The notes under the pieces are model-generated. The model did not search any database. It was not told the DNA's origin and saw nothing but the letters and a program-made list of their open reading frames with translations. Position numbers and translations under genes: made by a program. A DNA stretch of 64,000 nucleotides from Ditylenchus dipsaci (Eukaryota; Nematoda; Chromadorea; Rhabditida; Anguinidae), in contig SADC01000497.1 in the NCBI GenBank assembly GCA_004194705.1, positions 39,128 through 103,127 of the forward strand, given 5' to 3'. Of this stretch, positions 20,567 through 31,839 are shown in pieces. The first letter of the stretch is position 1. The number at the start of each line of letters is the position of its first letter.

Positions 20567-23500
20567 ATGACGGATATCGAAAAAACTTATCAGAAGAAAA
20601 CTCAGCTGGAACACATCCTACTTCGTCCAGACACCTATATTGGCTCTGTGGAGTTTTGCAATAAGACGGTACCCAATCTCTTTTACATTTACTCGTTTTA
20701 ATACTTATTTCTGAGATTTTAGTTGATGTGGGTATATGACCAAGAAGAAGACAAACTCGTGCAGCGTGAGATCTCTTACGTGCCTGGTCTCTACAAGATT
20801 TTCGACGAAATACTAGTGAATGCTGCCGACAACAAACAACGTGACGAAAAAATGAATCTGATTCGAGTGAACATCAACAAGTCAGTTCTTGCCACACTAT
20901 TATTTTTCCGAACACCATTTTTTTTGCAGGGAGAAAAACGAAATTTCTATTCTGAACAATGGTAAAGGGCATTCCCGTGGTCATGCACAAGATCGAGAAA
21001 ATGTACGTGCCCGAAATGATCTTCGGCACTCTGCTCACATCTTCCAACTACAATGATGACGAGCGCAAAGTGACGGGAGGAAGGAATGGCTATGGAGCTA
21101 AATTGTGCAACATCTTCAGCACCAAGTTTGTTCTTGAAACATCAACCAAAGAATACAAGAAGAAATTCAAGCAGGTGAAAACTTAGATATTGGTTCTAGA
21201 GTTTTTTAAATTTACCATTTTAGACCTGGGTGAACAGCATGACCAAGCAAGGAGAGCCGATCATGAAGATGCAGCCAAAGATGATTTCACCAAGATTACT
21301 TTCCAGCCAGATTTGAAGCGTTTTGGCATGCAGGAGTTAGAAGACGACATAATTTCCCTGATGTGCAGACGTGCTTTCGACATTGCTGGGACTTCTCGTG
21401 CGTTAAGGTCTATTTAAACGACAAACTCATCCGGTACGCAGCGTTTCAACCATTCTTATATTGGTTGATTTTTTTTAGTGCCAAGGCTTCAAAGCTTATG
21501 TTGACCGCTATATAAAAGACGTGACAGATGATTCTGGTGAGCCGCTGAAAGTCGCCTTTGAGCAAGTCAATAATCGATGGGAGATTGCCATGGCAGTTTC
21601 GGATAGAGGATTCCAGCAGATTTCTTTTGTCAACAGTATTGCGACCGCTAAGGTAGTGTATTTTCTTTTCGCTTTACGTGTTATGCTTTACGTATTATAG
21701 GGAGGAAGACATGTTGACTACGTGGCCGAACAAATTGTGGCCCAGCTCATTGAAACTGTGAAGAAGAAGATTGGTAAAAAAAGCATCAACATCAAACCGT
21801 TTTCAAATTAAGAATCACATGTAAGACTTGTCAATCCTTGAGGTTGATCGAGTTTTTTTCAGGTGGGTGTTTGTCAATGCGCTGATCGAGAATCTACGTT
21901 TGACTCCCAAACTAAGGAAACCATGACGCTGCAAGCAAAGAGTTTTGGATCCGTGTGCAAATGTTTCGGAGAAGTTTGTAAAGAGAGGCTCACAAGTCTG
22001 GAATTGTTGAGTCAGTCATGTCCTGGGTCCGCTTTAAACAAACCGAGCAACTGGACAAGAAATGTGGTTCTAAGAAGAGTACCAAGATCAAGGTCCAATA
22101 TTTATGTGGTTGCTGGTTGTATTGTCATCTTCTAGGGAGTTCCAAAGCTTGAAGATGCCAAACGATGCTGGTTCTAAGAGCTCCCATTTGTGCACACTAA
22201 TTTTGACGGAGGGAGACTCAGCTAAATCGTTGGCTGTGGGCTGGTCTTGGTGTAATTGGTCGAGATAAATTTGGCGTCTTCCCTCTGCGTGGTAAGCTTC
22301 TTAACGTTCGTGAAGGTAGTCACAAGCAGGTTTGTATTTTGTCACTTCTCTGTATTGGTGTGAAGCATGCGTCTTTAGATCATGGAGAATGTCGAGATTA
22401 ATGCAATGCTTAAAATTATTGGGTTGCAGTACAAATAAGTACATCACGGATGACGAGTTCAAATCCCTGCGTTACGGAAAATAAATGATTATGGCCGATC
22501 AGGTAAGCAGTTTGCGTGGTTGTCCATGTGTTTTATTCCTTTTTAGGATCAAGACGGGTCGCACATCAAGGGCTTGGTCATCAACTTCATTCACTGCAAC
22601 TGGCCGAATCTGATCAAGAGAAATTTTGTGGAAGAATTCATCACGCCATTGTGAAAGCTTCCAAAGGAAAGGACGAGAGAAGCTTTTATTCGATTCCCGA
22701 TATGTGGAGTGGCGTAAGACAACCGAAAATTGGAAGACTTACAGGATCAAAGTACTATAAGGGTAATTCATTTGGTCGGATCAATTTATGTAGATCCTCC
22801 TCTCTGTAGGTCTGGAACTCGTCGTCAAGGAAGCTGAAGAAACTTGTCGGAACATGTGCGCCACAGGATTCATTCAGGTATGATGGTGAGCAGGACGATG
22901 CAGCGTCGACTTGGCATTTCTCTAAGAAAAGATCGAGGCTCGTAAAGAGTGGCTGACCAATTGGATGGTTGAACTTATGTTTCTAATTTATATCTGGTCT
23001 CTCTTGTAGATTCGAAAGCAGCGAAGGGCAGAGAATGGGATTGAAGACTATCTCCTTATGACAAGACACTCGTGAGGTCACCTAACGCCGACTTCATCAA
23101 TAAGGAACTGGTTTGGTTCTCAATGCTGATAATGAGCGCTCTATTCCTAGTCCTTGAGTGGCTAAACCAGGTCAAAGGAGGTATATCTGTAGATTCCTTC
23201 TCTTAGTTTAGTTGTTCTTCTAGGTCTTGTTCACGTGTTAGAAAGGCTGACAAAAAGAGATGGAAGTGCTCAGCTAGCTGGTGCATGGGAGAAATTCTGC
23301 TTATCACCAGGGAACAGTCTTTGATATGACCATAGTGAATCTGGCTCAGGACTACGTCGGCTCAACAACATCAATCTTCTGCTCCCATTGGTCAATGTCG
23401 GCTCGACTGCAAGAGGCAAGGAATTGGCTAGCGCTCGTTACATTTTTACGCAACTGAAGTGAGTTTTTTTCTATTATCTTTTTGGTTTCTTGACTGGGAT

Positions 23501-25681
23501 TTTTCTCGACAGCCCTGTGACCAAGACGCTTTTCGGCTGCTATGAGAAATGTGCCTGCGCTTTCTTTATGAAGAGAATCAAAGGATTGAGCCGGAGTGGT
23601 GATTGTCCTATTATCCAACCGTCTTGGTCAATGGTGCTGAAGGAATCGACTGGATGGTCTACAAAAGTGCCCAGCTACAATCCACGTGACATTGTCGAAA
23701 AACATCGCAGGCTGATTAGAGGTGAACCTCTGCAGAAAATGGTTGGTTAGCTGTGGCGTGGGATGTGTAGACCGCACGATTTGTTATTAGTTCGTGGTAC
23801 AAGCACTTTACTGGATCTATCGTTCAAATGGATGCGACTCGCTATGTGGTCAGTGGTGAGATCGGAACTTTAAGTGATGATTCTCTCGAAATTACTGAGC
23901 TGCCCGTCAAAACGTGGACTCAGACCTACAAGGAGTCTGTTATTGAGCCTTTGTTGAAGGGAGTGCCAAACAAGAGCCACAAATTACCGACTATAAAGAA
24001 TATCACACGGATCAGACTGTTAAATTCATCGTTAAAATGTCACCGGAGAAGCTGCGTGAAATGGAAAGAGAGGGGCTGCATAAGACGTTTAAGCTTCAAA
24101 CTGTTATAAACACCACTTGTATGGTTCTTTTTGATGCCTCAGGCTGTCTGTAAGTCTTCGAAGCCTGTTTAATTGTTTTACCAGTTGCGTTTCAGTCGTC
24201 GCTTTACCTCACCTGAAGAAATCTGCGAAGAATTCTTTACAACTCGCAAGAAGATTTATTTGGATAGAAAGGTAATTGTTGTATAGTCGATCATCATTTG
24301 AATCGTCAACTTTAGCGTTGGATGGAAGGGATGCTCAAAGCTCAAAGTGACCGTCTCTCCGAACAGGCTCGATTCATCTTGTTAAAGATTGAGAACAAGA
24401 TCCATATTGAGAACAAGCGCAAGACTCACATCATAGAGCAGTTGGTCAAGCACAGTTTCCTGCCAGACCCGGTCAAGAAGTGGAAGGATGCGCAGAAGAA
24501 GCGAGAGCTCGAGATGTTGTGTGAAGCCAATGTTGATGAAGAGGACGAAGAGCAAGATGAAACTGCTGCAGGAGCTCAACAGCCAGACACTGGGGCCTTG
24601 GATAAGAGGGTTTCCGATTATGACTACTTAGTTGGTATGCATTGTTGTTTGGTGTTTCTGCTTTATGTGTTCTAATATAGGATGGCTATGTGGAAGCTCT
24701 CGATGGAAGACAAGGACAAGCTGCTAGCCGAGAGCCGCTCGAAGGCAGAAGAACTGCGTATTCTCTATCTAAGGTAATTGGCAAGTATCTTAGAAATTTT
24801 TAATGGTTAATTTTTAAGAGTTGGAGCGACCTGTGGGAAGCTGATCTGGAAGAATTCATGTTGCATTGGACAAGCAGGTTTGACTTTTGCTGCAATTCGA
24901 TTTTTGATTAGAAGTCTTGTTTAGGAGCAAAAGGAGCGAGACGATATTGAAGAGAGCATCAGCAAAGCAGCCACTGGAGGACCACGAAGCAGGCAGGGCG
25001 TGCCAACAAGAAGAAACTGTCTACTTCGGTCATGGTGAGGAAATTAAAACTGTTGAATGTCACCTAATGTGTTGATTCAGGAGGTGAAGCCGAATCCCAA
25101 CGCCATCAGGATAGTGCTACACTGGACGCCGTTGCTGAGAAGTACAAGCTCAAGAAACCCCAGGAAGTCAGACAGTACTAATGGTCATCCGAAGATGATG
25201 CTGAAGGAGATATCAAGCCAGAAACCGAAAAGATGAAAAAGCCAAGAGCACCACGCAAGAAGAAGAAGATGCTGCCGCTGTGGATAAGCCGAAGGTTACC
25301 AGAGCTCCGAGAAAGAAGAAGGTGGAATCTGACGCTACTGAAGGTCCAAGGTCGAAGAAAATGAAAAAGGAGGCTGATGGATCAGACAGCGATTTCATTG
25401 ATGATATTGAAGATGAGCTAGAAGTGGTGGTGCCAAAGCTGAAGAATCTGACAAAGAAGCCAGTGGCCAAGCGAGAGAGTCTGGACACATTCATGGAGGC
25501 AATAGCTTTGAATTCTTTAGAGATTAGATTGAATTGTATGTGTGTTTAGCCAGTAGGCATTGGGCTTGTGGAGAAGCGAACAATTCCATCAAGGGCCACC
25601 AAGACAGCACGAGTGATTATTGATGACGATTCATCCGAAAGCAATGTGGAAGAAAATAATGATTCTGATTACATTCCGTGA
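20567..25681 (+). CDS. DNA topoisomerase II (multi-exon, many one-base indels)
   Basis: A type IIA topoisomerase, the ATP-dependent nuclear enzyme that passes one DNA duplex through another. ATG 20567 opens MTDIEKTYQKKTQLEHILLR. Early exons: 20567-20668, 20723-20880, 20930-21174, 21224-21433, 21479-21652, 21701-21820, 21863-22092, 22136-22329, 22379-22502, all GT-AG with 40-60 bp introns. Seen in order: the Bergerat ATP fold (EILVNAADNKQRD; GRNGYGAKLCNIFS), the QTK loop (FDSQTKET), TOPRIM Glu in TEGDSAK (about 22206), the Asp cluster DQDQDGSH (about 22500-22560), the cleavage tyrosine in SARYIFTQL (codon 23439-23441), the coiled-coil/C-gate region (RKKIYLDRKRWMEGML) and an acidic/basic disordered tail ending ..NNDSDYIP. 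The polyadenylation word AATAAA is near 25726. At least ten one-base frame breaks and an in-frame TAA near 22490 occur, yet residues and splice sites stay conserved. I judge consensus error more likely than decay. Confidence 0.9.
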
Positions 25682-26159
25682 GATATACCTAATTGTGTGA
25701 TGTCATTTGTTTGTTGATCATTAGAATAAAATGATTGTTTTTTCTTGCGTTTTGTGTGTTATTTTTTTTTGGGCTTAGTTGCATCGGGCTGCAAGAACCA
25801 GACTAGAAATTTGGGTTAAACCCTTAGTCTATTTTGTCTGTATTAGCTAACAAATCAACAGGATCAGGACGAAACATCCCCGCCGAAACACCTCCGGTTC
25901 AAACGCCCGCGCCAAAACACCCCCATTTAAACAATTTTACCATGAACGTAATTAACGGCTTTATTCTAGAAAAGATGTTGAACCACTCTAAAAGAATCAG
26001 AATGCTGTAAAACTGATGAAACATGTGTTATTTTGGTTAGTAAAAGAACTGTTTTCGAGAAAAGTCTTCAAGCGAAAAATTGACTTTTTCCCCAGCAGAC
26101 AAAAATAAATCATTATAAAAAGGTACCCTTATACTCCAAAAGATGGAATTGGAACATAG

Positions 26160-26640
26160 TTTTGTCAACTGGGACCTACCGCGTAAAGAAACTCTGGTAT
26201 GCATGCTTTTTTCATGCATCCAGAGTCACTTTCGAGTGATTTGTGTCTAAGGTATGTGAGTATGCGCATCTCAACTCCAAGCCCCAACTCCCTGCGCCCG
26301 GAAGGGGCGCAGGGGGCTTGCGAGTTAGAGATGCGCGCACTTACGCATAACCTCTATAAGACGGGCACCTCTAATAGACGGGCACCCTCAAGGACCTATA
26401 TCTCAGCGCAAAAACTTTTTTTTGCAAATCTGTTTTTCGCGTTTTCTTGATCACCTCGATCTTAGTTGATTCCGCTTTTTAGATTTTTTTTTGAGTACCC
26501 CAAAAATCTCAAAATCGAAATATTTTTTTTCGATTTTTAGGGGTTGAAAAATAGAAGGGCATGCCCGTCTATTAGAGGTTATACGGTACTTACCTTAGAC
26601 ATGATTCCGAAATGTACTCATGATCATAAATTGCATAACT
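26160..26640. repeat. Foldback repeat with converging splice-donor motifs (copy 2)
   Basis: Plus-strand arm GTGTCTAAG|GTATGTGAG at about 26246. Minus-strand arm ATGTCTAAG|GTAAGTA at about 26590. The GC-rich centre has CTGCGCCCGGAAGGGGCGCAG. It is interrupted by the MITE at 26344-26586. Confidence 0.7.
26344..26586. mobile_element. TA-flanked MITE, CCGTATAACCTCTAATAGAC type
   Basis: Inverted ends CGCATAACCTCTATAAGACG and (right, reverse complement) CCGTATAACCTCTAATAGAC lie between TA dinucleotides, with repeated GACGGGCA words inside. Same terminus class as 15718-15872. Confidence 0.75.
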
Positions 26641-27476
26641 GGTCTCTTTCTGCAAAGTCCCATGTTGAAAAACATGGTATATATTCTACTTATAATATAA
26701 GCACACATAGGAATCACTTCATTCTGGTGCTTATTCATCATAAATTTACTGTGATAGCATATGTAATGGCACTATAACAGCGTAAATAAACTTGTTTACT
26801 ATTTAACTTTTCAGTAAGTGCATTCTGGCCATAACCTTTATATGGGGGTGTTTCGGCCGGGGTGTTTTTGCCGGGGGTGTTCCGGCGGGGGTGTTTCGGC
26901 GGGGGTGTTTCGGGGTGTACCCATTATGTAATGCTGGCCAGGGTCGGCGACAATAACCCCCTGGCAGTGATGTTCCCTCAGGATTAGATTAGAGATCAAA
27001 AATTTACAAAAAGGTAATCAAGTGTAAATTATTTATTCTTTCGATTGGTTCATGTAATCGATTGTTAATTTTTCATTCTTGCGTGTAATCGAAAGAATAA
27101 AATAGCAAAAAAGGATAATAAACTGCTTTTTCTTGAGTAAAAACATCTGTATAAAGACGAACTTCTGCTTTCAGTGTCATGTGTATCACGAAACGGCGTT
27201 TTTTTTACTAATTCAAAAGAAACCACCTGAACTGTACGATCAAATTCCGCAATTCTGTTAAAGTCATCTTGTAGAGCATGGTCGATTGTATAGTGTAGCC
27301 GGAGTTTTTTGTGCGGACAGGGACAAAAAGTCTGAGTTGTAGGTCAAAGAAAGCCGGAAAACTCCCAAAAACACTAATTTTGGATATTTCAGTGCTCTAA
27401 TTCTCTGTGTTTGTTTGCCAAGTACAAAATCTGATCATTATGACCTTATGTTACTTTTAAATTCTACAGTAGTGGA

Positions 27477-28974
27477 CAAAAAAATTGAACACATGGTTAC
27501 ATTTTATAAATTATGAAAGTTTTGGAATTTTTCCTTGCGTGTTGAAAGTTCTGTTAAAGGCAAAGATGAAGCATTTTTCTTCCTCTTTCAAATGCTTAGT
27601 TAAATTTTTTAATTGTCAGGCTTTGACATCGTTGTAAATTCATTTTCTGATACGAGTCCATTTTATACCCGGACAAAAAAAAATTGAACAGGCAACCGCA
27701 ATAAACAGAAACCGCAATAATCTCAAAAAATTTATTTATTTCACACTATTATTTCGTAGCCTGTTTCTTAGCTACAATTGGTGTGGGTCAAACTTCTATT
27801 TTTGATAATTATGGAAAAAGTTATGACCATCAATATAAAAGTGTCATTTCTAGTCAAAATAAAGAAAAATCTAAGGAAAATGACTGTTTAGCCACATTAA
27901 ATAATAGCTTTTCTCAAAGAAATGTCGGTGAAAATATGACATCCATTGCACCATTCGAAAGCTCTTTGATTTCTCTACAAAATAACACGTCGACTGTTTT
28001 TTTTAGAAAAAATATAGGCTGAGAAACGGACAGTTGAATTTAGACAAGACAAAAAAACGCTAAAAATAAGGCAAAAAGAGGGGTTTTTCACTTTTTGTAA
28101 CTTCAACTGTCCGTTTCTCAGCCCTGTATTTTTTCTAAAAAAACAGTCGACGTGTTATTTTGTAGAGAAATCAAAGAGCTTTCGAAGGGTGTATTCGATG
28201 TCATATTTTCATCGACATTTTTTTGAAAATTTTTTTTGTCCGGGTATCAGTGTTTTCATAATTCACACTGACAGTGACACTGAGCATTGACACTGACATG
28301 TCAGTTTAGCAAACTGACATTTTTTAACAGTGGTCGTAGACATGAAAAAACTTGTCTTTTCGAAATTCTGTAAAGTGCGTTAGAAAGCTGACGAAATTCT
28401 GATTGAGAAAGGTGTTATCACATTTTCGACCCACCTATGAAAAAAGCCGGAAAAAATAAGTGCCAGTTTCATTTTTAATGTCAGTTTAGTAAAAAAATGT
28501 CAGTGTCAGTTTGTTTAACTTTTTTTACTAAACTGACATTAAAAATGAAACTGACACTTATTTTTTCCGGCTTTTTTCATAGGTGGGTCGAAAATGTGAT
28601 AACACCTTTCTCAATCAGAATTTCGTCAGCTTTTCTAACGCACTTTACAGAATTTCGAAAAGACAAGTTTTTTTCATGTCTACGACCACTGTTAAAAAAT
28701 GTCAGTTTGCTAAACTGACATGTCAGTGTCAATGTCAGTGTCACTGTCAGTGTGAATTATGAAACACTGCCGGGTATAAAATGACTCGTATCAGAAAAAT
28801 GAATTTACAACGATGTCAAAGCCTGACAATTAAAAAATTGAACTAAGCATTTGAAAGAGGAAGAAAAATGCTACATCTTTGCCTTTAACAGAACTTTCAA
28901 ACGCAGGAAAAATTCCAAAACTTTCACGATTTATAAAATGTAACCATGTGTTCAATTTTTTTTGTCCGCTACTG
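27477..28974. mobile_element. Tc1/mariner-type foldback element
   Basis: Ends CAGTAGTGGACAAAAAAATTG and (right, reverse complement) CAGTAGCGGACAAAAAAAATTG lie between TA dinucleotides. The arms are long (about 550 bp) and invert around about 28060. The right arm is interrupted by 28248-28769. The arms contain an open frame (27783-28022) but no DDE motif, so it is non-autonomous. Confidence 0.85.
28248..28769. mobile_element. hAT-like foldback element with CTGACATGTCAG words
   Basis: Ends CAGTGTTTTCATAATTCACA are inverted at right, with perfect 8-bp flanks CCGGGTAT (28240-28247 and 28770-28777). Subterminal zones consist of ACTGACAGTGACACTG words and the palindrome CTGACATGTCAG. The uninterrupted target TGTCCGGGTAT is kept in part in the opposite arm of the host element near 27665. 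Confidence 0.88.
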
Positions 28975-29059
28975 TACGTCTTTTGTTGATTTTTTTAGAA
29001 TTATTTATTTCAAATTTCTGAAAAACTTAAATTTCCATGGCACATATCTGGTCGATTTG

Positions 29060-29145
29060 CATACAATATCCCGCAGTCACAATATCCCCGGGCCACAATA
29101 TTCCGCAGTCACAATATCCCGCGGCTACAATATCCCTGGACAAAT
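29060..29145. repeat. CACAATATCCCCGCAGT array
   Basis: Four to five directional copies ending in GGACAAAT. A second array of the same word in the same orientation is at 38435-38490, also ending in GGACAAAT. The two are not a TIR pair. Confidence 0.65.
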
Positions 29146-29513
29146 GTAATGTTCGAATCTTTCTGAGTGCACACTTTTACAGTTTTTGGCAATTTATAAT
29201 TTCAATTAGTCTGAGGCTCGAAAAGTAATTCTACCTATCCAGAATCATGTCCTGAACACTGTTTGATAATGCTATAATAGCTATTTGACTTGCAGGACTC
29301 CTAGTTTGCAGTGGTTTTAAAATTCCTAGGGTATTTAGGTTTTTGTATCTAGTGCATGCAATCAGATGTTAGTACAGAGCCAATGCCTAGGTATCTGAAC
29401 TCACACACTTGTCAGGTTGGAAGTGAGTAGGCATTGATGAATGCGATATTTGGAGGTTAATGGATACCCAGTAGATAGGTCGAAAGGTTATGAGAAATTT
29501 TTTTTTGATGAAC

Positions 29514-30005
29514 ATGGATTATCGAGAGCACAAAGACGCTAGTGGTAGCAAGTTCAATGATGACGAAGCGTTTACTGCGATTACCAAGTTCATACGCTAT
29601 ATGGTTAAGGAAAAAATTAAATTTTTTCGAATTTTTGAATATTATTCAGATTCAGATCGGTGACTACGATGAAGATGGTCAAATGATTCGGCGTCCAAGG
29701 TTCTCGCATTCTATGTGATGCATTTCGGTTTAGATATACCTGGTTAGTTGCTCATTCAGATAAATAATCACCTGTCATTTATTCAGGCACTGTTCGAAGA
29801 ACTTGCGAAACTGAGGCCTACCATGCCAGATTTAATGCTTGGTTCAGAAAGGTTCGTCCAATCATTTGGGAAGTTTTCAATTTTTTGAAGAAAGAGCTTG
29901 GTTAGTTATCATTGATTTGTTACGTATAAGTAGTTAAGCTTAGCTGTTTCAGGTATTGTCTCTTCGTTTAAGATTGCCCAGCTCAAAAGGCCTCATATTT
30001 CTTGA
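29514..30005 (+). CDS. MULE transposase C-terminal remnant
   Basis: Short exons: 29514-29605 (MDYREHKDASGSKFNDDEAF), about 29650-29742, about 29789-29900 and about 29953-30005. The third exon reads RRTCETEAYHARFNAWFRKV then RPIIWEVFNFLKKEL. That is the region after the third catalytic acidic residue in Mutator-like transposases (pattern NN-x-E-x-x-H-x-x-F then a helix ending LKKE). It finishes SSFKIAQLKRPHIS then TGA. The first two acidic positions and the zinc finger are absent, so it is a remnant or domesticated tail. One frame break in exon 2. Confidence 0.55.
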
Positions 30006-30408
30006 CTTTGCTGCTGATAGCTAGGCTTGACGACTGCTCTTGACGCTCTTCGATAAATGGACAACGAAAGCCATGGCGTCGAAGTGCACCCACTTCCTGG
30101 TGTAATCGTTCGCACTGCCACTTGGCTTTTGACGGCTCGATTCTTCTTAAAATATGCACGTAGATTTTTCCATGTGGCAGCTGCTTCTTGCCTATTTGAA
30201 TTACCGAAAAATGACAATCAAATGCAATGAAGTGCAATGAAAATATAACTGAGAACCCTAGATCCGTGGCTATCTTAGCCCATATGTTGTTCTTCCACTG
30301 ATTGTCCTTGTACTTCTCATTCGCCATATCGTATAGGCAGGAGCAGTCACGGACGCGATCAATAAGCTCACCACTTCGCTTCTCAACTTCCGATTTTTTA
30401 ACCACCAT
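29993..30408 (-). CDS. MADF-domain protein
   Basis: Exon 1 (30408-30250) encodes the start of a MADF (Myb/SANT-like) DNA-binding domain: ELIDRVRDCSCLYDMANEKY, followed by W..IA..LGFS. After a short intron, exon 2 (from 30191) contains EAAATWKNLRAYFKKNR, the third helix with the typical W-KNLR-Y pattern. The phases do not join cleanly, so either the splice choice or one base is off. MADF proteins are transcription factors or accessory proteins of PIF/Harbinger transposons. It is tail-to-tail with the MULE remnant and may be a transposon accessory gene. Confidence 0.6.
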
Positions 30409-30519
30409 TGCAAATTGAAGTCGGCTGAAAAGTAACTTTATATTGAGAGATAAATTTTGATTGAAGTAGTGAGTAAAATTTAAGAAAAAGCATCTTCAAA
30501 TTTTTCACAATAATCATAT

Positions 30520-31310
30520 AGACTGTGGAACAGTATCCTCAAGCAGCATCCGCACTCTGAGTGTTCACAATAAGAATTGTGTTTGCGGATGCTGTTTGCG
30601 GATGCTGACTGCGGATGTTTCATCCTCATTGTGAACAGAGTGTGGAGGCTAAAACAGACTGCGGGTGCTGTTTGCGGAGTCTGGTTGAGGATGCTGCCTC
30701 CTCATTGTGTTTCGCCTTTAATGGTTTGGCGTGATTTTGGGTGGTTTGGACTATTTGGGGTGGTTTGGATCGTTTTCCGGAAACTATGGTGGTTGGCGTG
30801 ATTCGAGATGGTTTTAAGTAATTTAGAGTGTTTGGGTGTTCTTTGGCGACTTGTGATGGTTTGGGCAATAAGAGATGGTTTGGGGTATTTCAGGTGGTTT
30901 GGGGTAATTAAGAATTGTTTGTGTGGTTTTGGTGTTTGAACTTGAAAAACTTTCAAACAAGCATATCAGGCTCACGGAGATATGACAGAGTTAAAAAATC
31001 TGAACGAAAAGGAAGAAAACAAGGGCCAATTATGGTATTTTTTGGAGTGAGGAGTCTGATTGAGGAGTCTGATTACTCGAGCAGCATCCGCAGAATCAGC
31101 ATCCTCAATCAGACTCTTCAATCCCTATTGTGAACAGAGTGGGAGGCTTAAACAGATTGCGGGTGTTGTTTCCTCATTGTGAACACTCTGGGGCTGAGGA
31201 TGCTGTTTGCGGATGCTAAACCGGAATGAAGAGTCAGGATGCTAAAAGTGTTCACAATGAGTAAGTCTGTTTTAGCATCCGCAAACAGACTCCTCATGTG
31301 TTTTTCTGCC
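30520..31310. repeat. GCGGATGCTG repeat cluster
   Basis: Two clusters (30530-30720 and 31070-31310) of GCGGATGCTG/CAGCATCCGC, CAGACTCCTCA and CATTGTGAACA words in both orientations, with single relatives at 16900 and 33040. They look like termini and subtermini of one transposon family (AACAGACTGCGG ends). The TGGTTTGG-rich stretch between is simple sequence; frames in it are not genes. Confidence 0.6.
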
Positions 31311-31489
31311 TTAAACATACAAAAACAAGTTTTCCGGCTCGGACGGCCATTTTTCGAAAAATTTTTTTTTGATTAAAATGACCAAAACCATGATACCCTA
31401 TACCCCACCCCATGGTCCATATGACCAAAAAGGGGCTACTTTTGTACAAAAAGAAAGATGTTGAACATAGTTTTGTTGACTGGGGCCAT

Positions 31490-31760
31490 AACCGCATAAA
31501 GAAACTCTGTATGCATACATTTTTCATGCATTCAGAGTCACTTTCGAGTGATTGGCGTCTAAGTATGTGGGTGTGCGCATCTCAACTCAAAGCAACCAGC
31601 CTCCTCGACCCCTCGGGGCGCAGGAGGCTTGGTTGGTTAGAGATGCGCGCACTCACTTACCTTAGACATAATTCCGAGCAAGACTCTTGATCAAAAATGC
31701 ATTTAGATGCTCTTTTTGCTCAGCTCCAGTGACCAAAACATGGTAAAACCGTCAAATGGT
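31490..31760. repeat. Foldback repeat with converging splice-donor motifs (copy 3)
   Basis: Plus arm GTGTGTAAG-like: here GTCTAAG|TATGTGG at about 31556 has lost one G. Minus arm ATGTCTAAG|GTAAGTGAG at about 31665. The central hairpin is CTCGACCCCTCGGGGCGCAGGAGG. Confidence 0.65.
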
Positions 31761-31839
31761 CAATTTTTTTTTCAACATAGGGTGGGTATCATGGTTTTGG
31801 TCATTTTACTAAAAAAATTTTTTTTTTGAAAAAAATGGC

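Larger units (their letters stand above)
25861..26922. mobile_element. MULE-type element with CCGAAACACCCCCG arrays
   Basis: Left end GGATCAGGACGAAACATCCC and right end (reverse complement GGGTACACCCCGAAACACCC) lead into arrays of CGAAACACCCCCGC in opposite orientation. The left end shares GGATCAGGACGAAA with the autonomous MULE at 49218, and the right end shares GGGTACACCC with the 6246 element. No target duplication is visible (CAAATCAAC versus ATTATGTAA). It lies about 180 bp after the topoisomerase stop. Confidence 0.72.

Noticed and set aside
20567..25681. Topoisomerase II as a processed pseudogene
   Set aside because: Introns with correct GT-AG ends are present throughout, so it is not retrocopied.
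27783..28022. 79-aa frame as a Tc1 transposase piece
   Set aside because: Lies in the arm of a foldback element and repeats in inverse; no DDE or HTH motif.
30702..30956. Frames in the TGGTTTGG-rich stretch
   Set aside because: Low-complexity sequence, open on both strands, no domain.
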